NCBI GenBank assembly: GCA_029747585.1
Contig: JAPEVF010001071.1
Coordinates: 1-14,420 of the forward strand
Length of the DNA: 14,420 nt
Direction: 5' to 3'
From: Pleurotus djamor
Lineage: Eukaryota; Basidiomycota; Agaricomycetes; Agaricales; Pleurotaceae
Position 1 is the first letter of the stretch. Each line of letters begins with the position of its first letter. This document shows, piece by piece, positions 1 to 9,478 of the stretch. The notes under the pieces are model-generated. The model was not told where the DNA came from. It did no database searches and saw nothing but the letters and a program-made list of their open reading frames with translations. The position numbers and the translations under genes are program-made.

Positions 1-35
1 TTCGCGTACTCCCTCATGACGGACCGTGCTCAACA

Positions 36-43
36 TATAAATA
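36..43 (+). promoter_or_regulatory. Probable TATA box of the GH79 gene
   Basis: The sequence TATAAATA lies 48 bases before the predicted ATG at 91, a distance that fits a TATA element with transcription starting roughly at 65-75. A short upstream reading frame (ATG at 44, stop ending at 73) would then lie mostly outside the mRNA. This rests on motif and spacing alone. Confidence 0.45.
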
Positions 44-90
44 TGTCTTTACTACTCATGTGGCCAGCGTAGCACTAGGCTCAATTTATC

Positions 91-2256
91 ATGAGGCTAC
101 TTCACAAAGTCTCGTTCACCCTCTTCACCCTCTTCGGTGTCTCTGCGGCGACCAACTTACCGTTGCTTAAACTGTCTGGACCAACAAATCTTCCCCCTAC
201 GGCCTCACATCACTTGCATCCTTCGCTGGGAAGTTTCAGCATAGAAACGGCATTTTTCGTCGAGTTCGTTGGGAACGTCTCTGAGCCAAATTTACTCACC
301 AGAAATTTATTGCAAAACCTGAAAGATCGCACTGGCGTACCCACTGAAATCCGAATTGGTGGGATCACAGCCGATTCCACTTACTGGGACCCGTCTTTGC
401 TTGATACGCCACTCTTCAATGCAATCGACAAGAATGGCGGCTTACAGAATACAACCATTGGTCCAGGGTTCTGGGAGTCAGTGAAGTTGCTACCTGAAGA
501 CACGAAAGTCGTTATGAACTTGGTAAGTCGAGAATACCATGGCTGAACAGATCAATTACCTTGAACGGACATTCTCTCAGGACCTCCAAGATCTTGATTT
601 TCAGGGCGCTCTGACCGTTGCTCGATCAGCAGTTGAAGGTCTACCAGCTTCGCAACTCCTCGGTTTTGAAAGTGCGTCTCGTTTCGCTAAGGGTCTAGCT
701 CATCAAGTGACGTCCGGGACCAGTTGGGAACGAACCCGACCACTATTTGCGATTCACCCCTCAGAATTACTCGAGTATCTGGGGTGTATGTGAACTTACC
801 TCTTACTCTCGTGAAAGACACTGACTAAAATGCTCCAATATAGACCTGGACACAAAACATAACGAGGGATCTCAACTTGAAATCGCCGATGTTCCAAGTT
901 GCCGCTACCGTCGAAGATCCTTTATTCCCCTTCGACACCGCGACCGCACGCTCGCAACTTGACTGCGTTAGCACCCTTGCCGCGGGTGCAGATGCTGGAA
1001 ACACGGTTATGTCATGTAGCGAGCATACTTACCAATACAGCGTGCGTTTCTTGTCTTTCTGCATCCTTCGAGCTTCTAACGACTCCTTAGGTATGCGACC
1101 CACCACGCATCGTTGTCGCCACGCTCCCGAATCTGGTGAGTTGTCTGGCTCTTCGTATCCTAACCCGACTGACCCTCCGACCAGGTTAACCACACCCGCT
1201 TAGCCATGTAAAGCTCGCCCTCCTCTCCGTACCTGCTTGGGCCTAACGATGACTCGACATAAGGTATCTTGACCTTTGGCAGCCTCGCATTCATGCAGTT
1301 CGGGACAGGCTTGGCCCTCATTCTTTCGTCATTGGTCGGTTACTCCAGGTTGCCCTCAGCAGCTACTTACTTATCCTTCCTCCAGGCGAATACAACTCTG
1401 TCTCCTGTTCCGGGAAAGACGGTGTCAGCAATACATTCGGTCAAGCACTATGGCTGGTGAGCGGGGTTGGTATTCTTATGATCGGTGGCTTGCTCACCGG
1501 TTGTTCAGCTAGACACCACATTTTATGCTGCATCCTTGAATGTTTCTAGGCGAGTCCCCTCCTTACTTTTGTCACATTACACTAATGATGAATCATACAC
1601 ATACACAGATTATTTGCCCATCAAGGAGGCCCGTTGGCGTTGCAAAGCAGTGTGCAGTTGAATCACGGGGGTCTTTCGTTTTACAATCAATGGTATTCGG
1701 CAGTGTTAACTTCTTCGATCGTCGAACTCAAGTGTGAACTTTTAGGTATCCTGTCGAGAACCAAAACGGACCTGTCCAAGTATTCCCCTCGTACCTTGCT
1801 TACCTGTTCATCGCAGAGACTCTGGGACACTCCAAGACTCTGCGAATCGCCAATATATTTCCAGGACGACAGGCGAATGGCTCGACTATCACCACAGGTG
1901 GCGGAGATGCATCTGCTGGGCAGTTGGTTGTTTACGGCTTCTGGGATGACAACGCACCATCAGGACACGAATCCCCCACGAAACTCGCACTGATAAACAT
2001 GCAAATATTCAACAGCACACAGAGTGAAGAGCGGCCTTCGACTGTCTTTGACATAGCACCGTTCGTTCATGCGCACCGTCGGGTGAGAGTGAGGAGACTG
2101 CAGGCTCCGGGTGCTGACGTCAAGACTGCAAATGTGACGACATGGGCGGGTCAAACTTTCGAGTCGGGTGTGGGGGATGGGGTATCGAAAGAAGAAGTGG
2201 TTCTTGGTAGTAGGATCGTCGTCCCCGCATCAGAAGCAGCTCTAGTCTTCTTGTAG
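91..2256 (+). CDS. Secreted glycoside hydrolase family 79 (beta-glucuronidase type), 11 exons
   Basis: Predicted exons: 91-522, 581-671, 724-785, 844-1041, 1091-1135, 1185-1207, 1264-1334, 1386-1456, 1509-1549, 1609-1692, 1746-2256; 542 aa, all in frame. Residues 1-20 look like a signal peptide (MRLLHK, then a hydrophobic stretch to VSAA). The catalytic barrel shows RIGG (88-91) and IGNEPD, where E178 is the likely acid/base and the Ile codon is split by an intron. FVIGEYNSVSCSGKDG follows, with E309 the likely nucleophile, as in fungal GH79 enzymes. From about 374 the protein is a beta-rich C-terminal domain (YPVENQNGP, AETLG, VYGFWDDN). Several N-glycosylation sequons (for example N62 and N120) fit secretion. 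Family knowledge: GH79 enzymes release beta-linked glucuronic or 4-O-methyl-glucuronic acid from proteoglycans such as arabinogalactan protein; the exact substrate cannot be read here. The ATG has A at -3. One intron is GC-AG. Stops seen in straight translation all fall in introns, so the gene appears intact. Confidence 0.92.
1550..1608 (+). other. GC-AG intron in the GH79 gene
   Basis: The donor is AG|GCGAGT and the acceptor ACACAG, with a branch-like ACTAAT between. No GT donor nearby joins the flanking exons in frame. Splicing here gives SLNVS-R-LFAHQGG, the segment expected after the GH79 nucleophile region, and restores the frame into the next exon. Confidence 0.8.
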
Positions 2257-2423
2257 GGTTTACGTATGTAGTTCATCTGACTCCTGAAGGCCTGAGTACC
2301 GAGTCCTGAGTAGCCGAATATGTCACACCAACTAATTCGACTCGAAACCCACACAAGCGCTCGAAGTCACACCGCTCCTCATGACTTGCTCACTCAGCTC
2401 CACCAACCTGAACACACGAATGT

Positions 2424-5044
2424 ATGATCCCTCATTGCATCACCACCACCACCAAACTAAGATTCATGGCGACCAAAGCTAAACTTCCCATTTCTGCGTT
2501 ACCAATACCGCCCCCAAGCCACCTTTTGACCCACCAGTTGACTCCAGATCCACTAACACCGACGGTGCACACTTTCCGGAATGAAGTTCTTACGACCAGG
2601 CCCAGTATACAACGGAGAGCTCGCTTGATGTCCCCCGAAGCTCATTTCTCGTATGTATCGCCGTTTGCGGTACCTTTTCCTTTTGAGATCGAGCCACCGA
2701 GCCCGCCGGAGCCGGTGGAGGACAAAGCGGGATACATCGAGAAGTGGTTGGGTGCGAGAGAGGCTTTGCATGCTAGTGCTGAGGCTGAGGCTAAGGAGGG
2801 AGCACTGAAGAAGTACTACCCGGAGCACAGAGACCAACCTCGCGAACTTATCGGTATCTCCGAGAACACTCTTCGGGATTGTTTACCTGCTCTGGACGTT
2901 GGCGACGCGTTGGCTACTTTAGGAGCCCCAGCACTCTCGGACATCTATGGCGAAGAAGGGAAGCCATCAGAATCTTCTTCCGAAGATGCAATTTGTGCTC
3001 GCAAGGAACTTGTGGACGTTCTCAGTGGTTTTGCTGTCCTGGGCACCGACGAGACATTCGCTTCATGGTCGCTTCGTTATAGTGGTCATCAATTTGGAAC
3101 TTGGGCAGGGCAGCTTGGAGACGGCCGAGCAATTTCTATTCGTTGAGTTCATCCCATCATTCTACTGTTGTGCGATGCAGCCCTCTGAATGCGACTTCTT
3201 TAACTTTAGTGGTCACTCCTCATCCCTCCGACCCTGACTTGACATATGAATTGCAGCTCAAGGGGGCTGGACGGACGCCTTTCTCCCGAATGGCAGATGG
3301 GTTAGCTGTTCTACGCTCGTCTATACGAGAGTACCTTTGCTCTGAAGCCATGTGCGCTCTCGGCATCCCAACCACCCGCGCACTCAGCATTGTGTCTCTC
3401 CCCAAGCTTCCTGTCTCTCGTGAACGCGTTGAATCTGCTTCGGTCGTGACACGCGTAGCTCCCTCATTTATCCGTATTGGCTGCTTCGAAGCATTCAACG
3501 GCCCAGCCAACATGTTCTTCTTCGGTGGTGGTCAACAAAAGCCTCATTGGGATGGACTCAGGATCCTAGGGGAATGGGTCTCGCAGCGCGTGCTGAGGCT
3601 GGGTGGTACGCCTGGAGAAGCCTGGGGTGAAAGGTTGGTCATGGAGGTTGCAAGGAGGAACGCCAGGATGGTGGCAGGGTGGCAGGCCTATGGGTTCATG
3701 CATGGCGTCATAAATACCGACAAGTGCGTAACATGCATATCTTCTATCTCGACAATGTCTTGACCAGCGGATCATAGCGTTTCCATCTTAGGTCTGACAA
3801 TCGACTACGGTTTGTCTAGTCATTTCTCCTCTGGGCTCGCCTATATTGACGGCTCGATCAGGCCCGTACTCCTTCATGGACGTATTTGACCCATATCATA
3901 TCTGCAATCATTCCGATGATTCTGGGCGTTATGCGTATATGGTAAGTACCTCGTAATGTTCTCGTCATTCTGCGACTCATTCAGATAGTAGTATCAACCC
4001 AATATGATGTGAGCTAGATGATCCCTACCCCCGAGGCACTTTGCTGAACTGCTTTTGTTTAGTGTCTATGCCCTTCGTGCCTTGCTCGATGCTCTCGCCC
4101 CTTTGATTGGTGCCGAAATGGAACTGGGAGGGAAAGCAGTCAGTTCTGGCTGGGCCGATGATGCCTCTCCGGAAAAGATTGGGGAATGGCGCAAATCTGC
4201 CATCGAACGCGCCAGGAATGAAATGGAACGCGTTGTCCAGGAAGAGACATCTGTTGAGTACAGTCGACTCATGCGCAAAGTTAGTCGCTCCGAAGTTTGC
4301 TTATTTCTTTCGACTGACACGTCGTCGTCAGCGCCTAGCCTTGCGCACTGAAGGACCCCGCGATGAGAGCCAACTATTCAAACCCTTACTGGATATAATG
4401 CAAGAACACAAACTTGATTTCCATTCAACATTCCGCAAGCTCGCTTCGTTCAAGCCCTCCCTGCTACAAGCAGACGATGAAGTTTCATTGGAAGCACAAC
4501 CAACCACGCTACCGCCTTTGCAGTCGTTTATCACCGACCTCCTCTCGCTCTCCCCTGACACTCAATCTATGGACCATGGTAAAGCAACGGGCGATTGGTT
4601 AAAGTGGCTTGAAGCATACTCAAAACGAATCGACTCTGAGCGGAAAGAGTGGGTCGGCTCAGGCGGAGCCAATTTTGATCAGCAGAGGGAACTCGCCGCC
4701 AAAGGGGCAAACCCAAGGTTTGTTCTTCGACAGTGGGTCCTGGAAGAAGTCATAGGCAAGTGTGAGAACGACACTACAAGTGGGAAACGGACCTTAGCCA
4801 AGGTTTTACATGTGCGTCCTTTCAATGTATTGATTCCGCATTACGCGGATATGTTTGCCAAGGATAGTTCTGATGCTTTGCGTACTTTCTTGCACAGATG
4901 GCAAGTAACCCCTTTGAAGCTTGGGGTGCGGAAGACGACACCCGACCCGAGGCCGAACTAGACGCTGAAGAAAGGGAAGAAAGACGATATTGTAGTCTAG
5001 GCGAAAGACGCTACCTAGGGTTTCAGTGCAGCTGCTCAAGTTAG
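2424..5044 (+). CDS. selO: Protein adenylyltransferase SelO (Fmp40/YdiU family), mitochondrial, 8 exons
   Basis: Predicted exons: 2424-3141, 3210-3723, 3778-3809, 3862-3941, 3992-4008, 4063-4279, 4332-4811, 4898-5044; 734 aa. SelO is a pseudokinase-fold enzyme that binds ATP in a flipped orientation and transfers AMP to Ser/Thr/Tyr hydroxyls; in eukaryotes it acts in mitochondria in redox stress. Visible motifs: [32 protein letters not shown] with K257, [12 protein letters not shown] with E280, and HGVINTDN...TIDYGP with D410, N411 and D420. The K-to-E (23) and N-to-D (9) spacings match those of the bacterial SelO catalytic and Mg-binding residues. The C-terminus is FQCSCSS. The codon aligned with animal selenocysteine is TGC, so this is a Cys form. 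Start is uncertain: Met1 (2424) and Met15 (2466) both have T at -3. Residues 1-35 contain Lys/Arg and hydroxylated residues and no acids, which fits a mitochondrial presequence. Exon 5 is only 17 nt. It lies 167 bp after the GH79 stop, on the same strand. Confidence 0.95.
3992..4008 (+). other. selO: 17-nt micro-exon of selO
   Basis: This exon encodes YQPNM plus two bases of the next codon. It lies between introns 3942-3991 (GTAAGT..TAG) and 4009-4062 (GTGAGC..TAG). It joins SGRYAYM to [12 protein letters not shown], which reproduces the continuous SelO segment after the active-site Asp. Acceptors a few bases upstream give a stop or the wrong frame. Confidence 0.85.
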
Positions 5045-5566
5045 CATGTCAAACTTGGGTGCATGGAAGTCGCAATATTTCTTGTCATCGCGCACTTCTG
5101 CGCGAGACGTAGGTGCCTGTGCGGCGAGTGCCTGTGGACCATGTTTCATGAAACCCCTGCAATTCTCGTCTCCGCGACGCCTGTGATTCTGTCGGAGGTA
5201 TATTTTCCTAGCTGTAAACCACGTATCGGAGCTTCGGAGCTGCAAATTGTGAGATCATCTTTCGCCATTCTGGTGCAAGACGTCGTCTTTCCTTCCATCC
5301 TCGCGTCCGTTCGTACAAATGGAGCACCCTACCTGCTCCAGCCTCGACGTCGCACTGGAACCCTAGACGAATCCATGTGCATCCACAAATTTACAAGCCT
5401 TGGCTGTGGTGTTAAATTATTGCTGTTTGAGGCGCGATGGAAACAGCAGGCGAAGCCGGGCCCATACTTAAGTGCGTAGGTTACACTTTGCTAGACGGTT
5501 CCTTGGCTCACCACCTCAGATTTCTCTCCCTTCCCATTGACTCTGCCGATTTGACTTTGTCCGGTC
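5045..5566. other. Intergenic region, selO to permease
   Basis: This gap of 522 bp holds the selO 3' end and the permease promoter. An unsupported 138-codon open frame runs from 5063 to 5479; it has no recognisable motif, and I do not call it a gene. A perfect 12-bp palindrome lies at 5143-5154. I see no tRNA, repeat element or clear TATA box. Confidence 0.6.
5142..5155. promoter_or_regulatory. Palindrome resembling back-to-back Ste12-type sites
   Basis: The 12-bp palindrome GTTTCATGAAAC sits in the context TGTTTCATGAAACC. One half read on the minus strand is TGAAACA, the consensus of fungal Ste12 pheromone-response elements; the other half is TGAAACC. It lies about 410 bp before the permease ATG. 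A chance palindrome of this length is possible. Confidence 0.25.
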
Positions 5567-7558
5567 ATGGGCAAATCCATAAAAGACATCGATACTGGTG
5601 ACAACGCGACACTCGACCGTGAAGTCAGCAATGAAAATGCGCCAGAATTCGTTGACGACCATCGACGGACTGTTGGACTGTGGTCCGCTGTGTTCTTGAT
5701 TTTTAATCGTATTATCGGGACTGGGTGAGTGCCATCTCTCTAGGTGTTCTTCAAACGAAACTGAGATATTATCTAGAGTATTTGCTACCCCTGGAACGAT
5801 TCTCGCACTAAGTGGAAGTGGTGGGCTTGCACTGTAAGGAAATTTTACTTGGAATCCGTTTCATATTTGCTGACTTAGTTGCTGCAGGTTTATGTGGCTG
5901 ATCGGAGCAATTATCGCTTTCGCGGGTACATATGTCTATGTTTCTTGGGGCTTGGTGGGTCCACCTGATTATTCCGTTTACGAACCTCTCACATGATATT
6001 GCTGCGCAGGCGATACCGAAAAACGCAGGAGAGAAGAACTACCTCGAGTATTTGTTCCAACGTCCTAAATACTTGATCACGTCAGTGTACAGTTCATATG
6101 CTATTCTCCTGGGTACGTTGCGATTCCGTTTTACTTACTGAAATCTCATGCTGAAAAAATCGTCGTAGCCTGGGCAGCAGGAAATTCACTTGTTTTCGGC
6201 GAATATATCCTCCGAGCGGCCGATGTAGAACCTGGCCGTTGGACTCTTCGTCTCGTCGGATTTGCATGCATTACTTTCGCCTTCATCGTCCATGGCACGG
6301 CTCTGAACTGGGGTCTCCGACTACAAAACCTCCTAGGGAGCTTGAAGATTATCGTGCTTCTTTTCGTCATTGTTACCGGATGGGTGGCTCTGAGTGGCCG
6401 CCTCCAACCCGGCGTCGAAAAACCACATAATTTCAACTTTTCTGGGACGACCTCAAGTGCCTCTGCTTTCTGCCTTAGCTTGTACAATGTAAGTAGCTTG
6501 GCTTTGCGACTCCCACCCCCACTCAAACCCCACCCATAGGTCATTTGGTCCTATATCGGATTCAGCAACGTCAACTACGCACTCGGGGAACTAAAAAACC
6601 CTCAAAGAAATCTTCGCATCGCTGGACCCCTTGCGGTCACCATCGTGACCATTCTTTACGTCCTCGCCAATGTCGCATATCTCGCCGGAGCTTCGAAGGA
6701 AGACATCACAAGCTCTGGTCGTCTAGTCGCTTCTCTCCTTTTTAGGAACGTCTATGGGCCTCGCGCTGAACGTGCCCTGTCTGCCTTAGTCGCACTCTCC
6801 GCTTTAGGCAATGTCCTCTCAGTTGTAAGTTCGAAGTTTCAACTCCGTGAGCTCAGATTCGTGACTAATGTATGATTTCGTTAGATATTCTCGCAAGGAC
6901 GTGTCAATCAAGCCTTGGGAAATGAGGGTGTGCTGCCTTTTGGCAAAATCTGGGGATCAAATAGGCCGTTCAACGCTCCTCTGGCTGGCCTTTTCCTTCG
7001 TACGTCTTGGTTCTTGTTGCAAATGACGCTCATGTGCTTACATCTATCAACAGATTGGGCCATCTGTATCATTGTCATCTTCGCTCTCCCTCCTGGCGAC
7101 GCGTATAATTTCGTGATCAATGTGGTACGTCGAAATGTTTCACCACCCTCGGAGTCATTGTTAACTTCTCACCATGTTAGATTTCATATCCTTTGTCTGT
7201 AATCAACGCCGTCATCTCCTTAGGAATCCTCTACCTCGCAGTCAGACCACGAGAAAACTGGACTCAGGTCCACTGGCTAAGCATCGTCGCTGCAGCTTTC
7301 TTCGGCGCAGCGAACATATTCTTGGCTATCGTCCCTTTCACCAAGCCTCCTCCGGGAGCTGAACCATACTTGGAGCTCCCATACTGGACTCATGCCGTCG
7401 CCGGTTGGGCGATTTTCGGACTTGGGATCTTGTATTGGATCGTCTGGGCAGTTCTGCTACCGACAGTTGGACGTTACAAGCTAGAGCGCAAGTCTGATAT
7501 AGGCAAGGATGGATTGCTGCGACATACGTTTGTCCGGGTTCCTTTGCATGCTTCATAG
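5567..7558 (+). CDS. MUP1-like amino-acid permease (APC superfamily), 9 exons
   Basis: Predicted exons: 5567-5724, 5777-5833, 5888-5954, 6010-6112, 6169-6488, 6540-6824, 6885-6999, 7054-7124, 7181-7558; 517 aa with about 12 hydrophobic segments. A soluble N-terminus of about 36 residues precedes TM1, which carries FNRIIGTGVFATPG, the helix-break motif of the APC fold where substrate amino and carboxyl groups bind. Next comes AIPKNAGEKNYLEYLF, the loop signature of fungal high-affinity methionine permeases of the MUP1/MUP3 type, then GNSLVFGEYIL, a conserved VIWSYIGFSNVNYALGELKNP, and IFSQGRVNQALGNEGVLP. Inference: a plasma-membrane proton symporter for methionine or related neutral amino acids. 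Substrate is assigned from family likeness only. The ATG context is good (G at -3, G at +4). All eight introns are 51-60 bp and every junction keeps the frame. The gene ends 231 bp from the stop of the convergent rpn8. Confidence 0.9.
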
Positions 7559-7789
7559 TACTTACTAGCGACGCCTTCATGATAGTTTTTCTCGGTCTCT
7601 TCATCCTTTACGATTTCGGATTCTATACACACTGGATCGGTCGGTTACCTTACATACTTCCTCGACATTACTAGGGTTCATTCTGTTCAATAATAATAAT
7701 GACCACATTCTTCGTAGCCCACGCTTGAAGTTTAAGCGATAAAAATGAAATACCGAAAAGCTAAAGGTACAAGGTTGAAGCTATGATGC
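7559..7789. other. Convergent 3' region, permease and rpn8
   Basis: This short AT-rich spacer lies between two stop codons facing each other. It contains an AATAATAATAATG run near 7690 that could act as an A-rich polyadenylation element for the plus-strand gene. No other feature is evident. The 3' UTRs of both genes probably overlap or nearly touch. Confidence 0.4.
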
Positions 7790-8978
7790 TCAACTGTTCG
7801 TTGATTCCTTCCCCTTCTCTTCCTTCTCCTTCTTGTCGGTTTTAGCCACCTTCTTATCCTTTTCGCTCCCCCCTTCCTCCAACTCCGAACGCCCTATTGA
7901 CGCCTTGTTGTCAACAAGCGCATGCAGAGCGATAACAGCGCGAAGCAAGCTGCTGAGATACACAACCAGAAGTTGATCATTTGTATTGGAAGAGAAGCTG
8001 CTCGTGATGGAGGGGTCGGTAAGGTCGGGGAGGAGGTTGAAGATGTCTTGAAGGTAGTAGACAATTTGGTGGTTGACTGGCATTGAACCCGATGCAACGT
8101 CGACGAGGTATTTCTGGACGTCACCTAATCGTGATTGTAGTCCGCGGAGAGAGGATAGTTGTTCGCTGACGCGTGTAGCAAGCGTGGTCGTTGTAGAATC
8201 CTTGATATCGCGAAGCAAGTGCTCGACGCCGATTTCTTCAGCTTCTTCGGCTTCAATAGCTGAGGGAACGTGTAAGAACGTTTTGCGAGTCTCGGTTCCG
8301 TCCTATAATGGGGTTAAGCACAGTAAAACGATCCATGGATAGAAAGTGACACACGTCTTTGATTTCCTCCACGGCAAAGTAGGCGTCTGTTGGGATACCG
8401 ACGGTCTGTGGTCGGACGTCTACAATGACCATGACGGGACGCGCAATATAGCGTTTGAATAGTTCGTTTATTTCGAGATCGGATGCGCGTAGTTTTGGGC
8501 CCGAGTGATACCATCCAATCATGCGTTCACGAGCTGAAAGGACACATGTATATCAGCCAGTCACTTCCAGTAGACGATCAACTCACCATTGACCTTCTTA
8601 AACAGCTCATACATAGATTCAATGTAGTTGTGATCCAAGAACCACGTCTTGCTGTCCTTCTCGTCCTCTTCGAAAGGGATACCGAAAGAATTGGCCACAT
8701 TGACGGTTTTGCCGTTATCTTGACCGAGCAAGACACCTATGACGCGCTTATGAGAGTTTCTTGAGACGGTGCGGGCATGATGATCGGCGACCGAAAGCAA
8801 CACAAGAGGGTGTACGACTGCAGGAATAATGCAGCTGAGTGTCTTGGACCATTGTGCATTGCAGCAACTCACTGACGGTGGTGCTCGCGAGGGCTGTAAG
8901 CTAAGTTGGGCATTCTTAGCACAAGTCCAGTTTCCACAAATCCCGAGAACGTACCTGTTCTGTTGTGGTGGCGACCAT
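7790..8978 (-). CDS. rpn8: 26S proteasome lid subunit Rpn8 (PSMD7), 5 exons
   Basis: Minus-strand exons in order: 8978-8955, 8900-8873, 8817-8587, 8533-8355, 8302-7790; 324 aa, the usual Rpn8 size. Rpn8 pairs with the deubiquitinase Rpn11 in the 19S regulatory particle lid. An MPN domain covers about 18-155: [86 protein letters not shown]. The metal-binding HxHP of active JAMM enzymes reads HSGP here, so the domain is catalytically dead, as expected for Rpn8. [17 protein letters not shown] and the helical C-terminal part ([20 protein letters not shown]) follow, ending in a Lys/Glu-rich tail ([19 protein letters not shown]). The first two exons are tiny: MVATTTEQ, then LTALASTTV plus one base. 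Acceptor 8901 was preferred because the next AG upstream of the coding part, read in phase, loses the conserved STTVIVHP join. Introns are 52-55 bp. Confidence 0.96.
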
Positions 8979-9478
8979 GTCGATGGAATGAGAAGAGACT
9001 TGAAGCTTGATGAAGCTGAAGCGCGACACTCAGGACGCGCGTTTTGTTTGGCCGTATTTACTCCACATTGAAGACGCTCTGGCGCCTATTCCACGTTTCC
9101 CTCTTGGTTCGTCTCAACCATGTGGCCAGTCCCTGCCACTGCGAAGCCACTGACAACGATTGAAACGACCGTATGCAAAGATACGCAAAGAACTACTATG
9201 TATGTGTATAGGTTTCATCTGCTATGCTCCTATCTGATGCAACTCTCTGATGCGTCGCGACTCGAATCGCTTGATGGGTCGGATGAGGATCTGTCAGACT
9301 GACTCGAAGCCTCGGAGACTGAGTACTGAATCCTGAGCGCTGATTCTCAACAGTTCGTCGGTCTGATATGGAAAATGGAACACTATACTGCTCTTTGTCC
9401 TTTGTATCTCGGTCGTCAACGCCGTGAATAGAGCTCAGTTCAGTCCTTTTAGACTCGAGTGAAGATGATGATGCCTTC
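8979..9478. other. Divergent promoter region, rpn8 and copy A
   Basis: About 500 bp separate the rpn8 ATG (minus) from the first usable ATG of copy A (plus). The right part, roughly 9289-9366, resembles the region before copy B (11222-11280), with ATCTGTCAG, a CCTCGG/CCTCGCGG block and CAGTTCGTCG in the same order. It is therefore a co-duplicated promoter or 5' UTR. Open frames here, including the long minus-strand frame 9645-9196, are shadows without motifs. Confidence 0.5.

Noticed and set aside
1185..1211. Premature TAA stop in the GH79 gene
   Set aside because: The stop is formed by the GTAAAG donor of intron 1208-1263. Splicing gives VNHTRLAMYLDLW, which fits the family.
5021..5044. In-frame TGA for selenocysteine in selO
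   Set aside because: The relevant codon is TGC, followed by TCA AGT TAG. There is no TGA to recode.
5063..5479. 138-codon open frame between selO and the permease
   Set aside because: It has no recognisable motif or splice partner, and its composition resembles the surrounding spacer. It may be chance.
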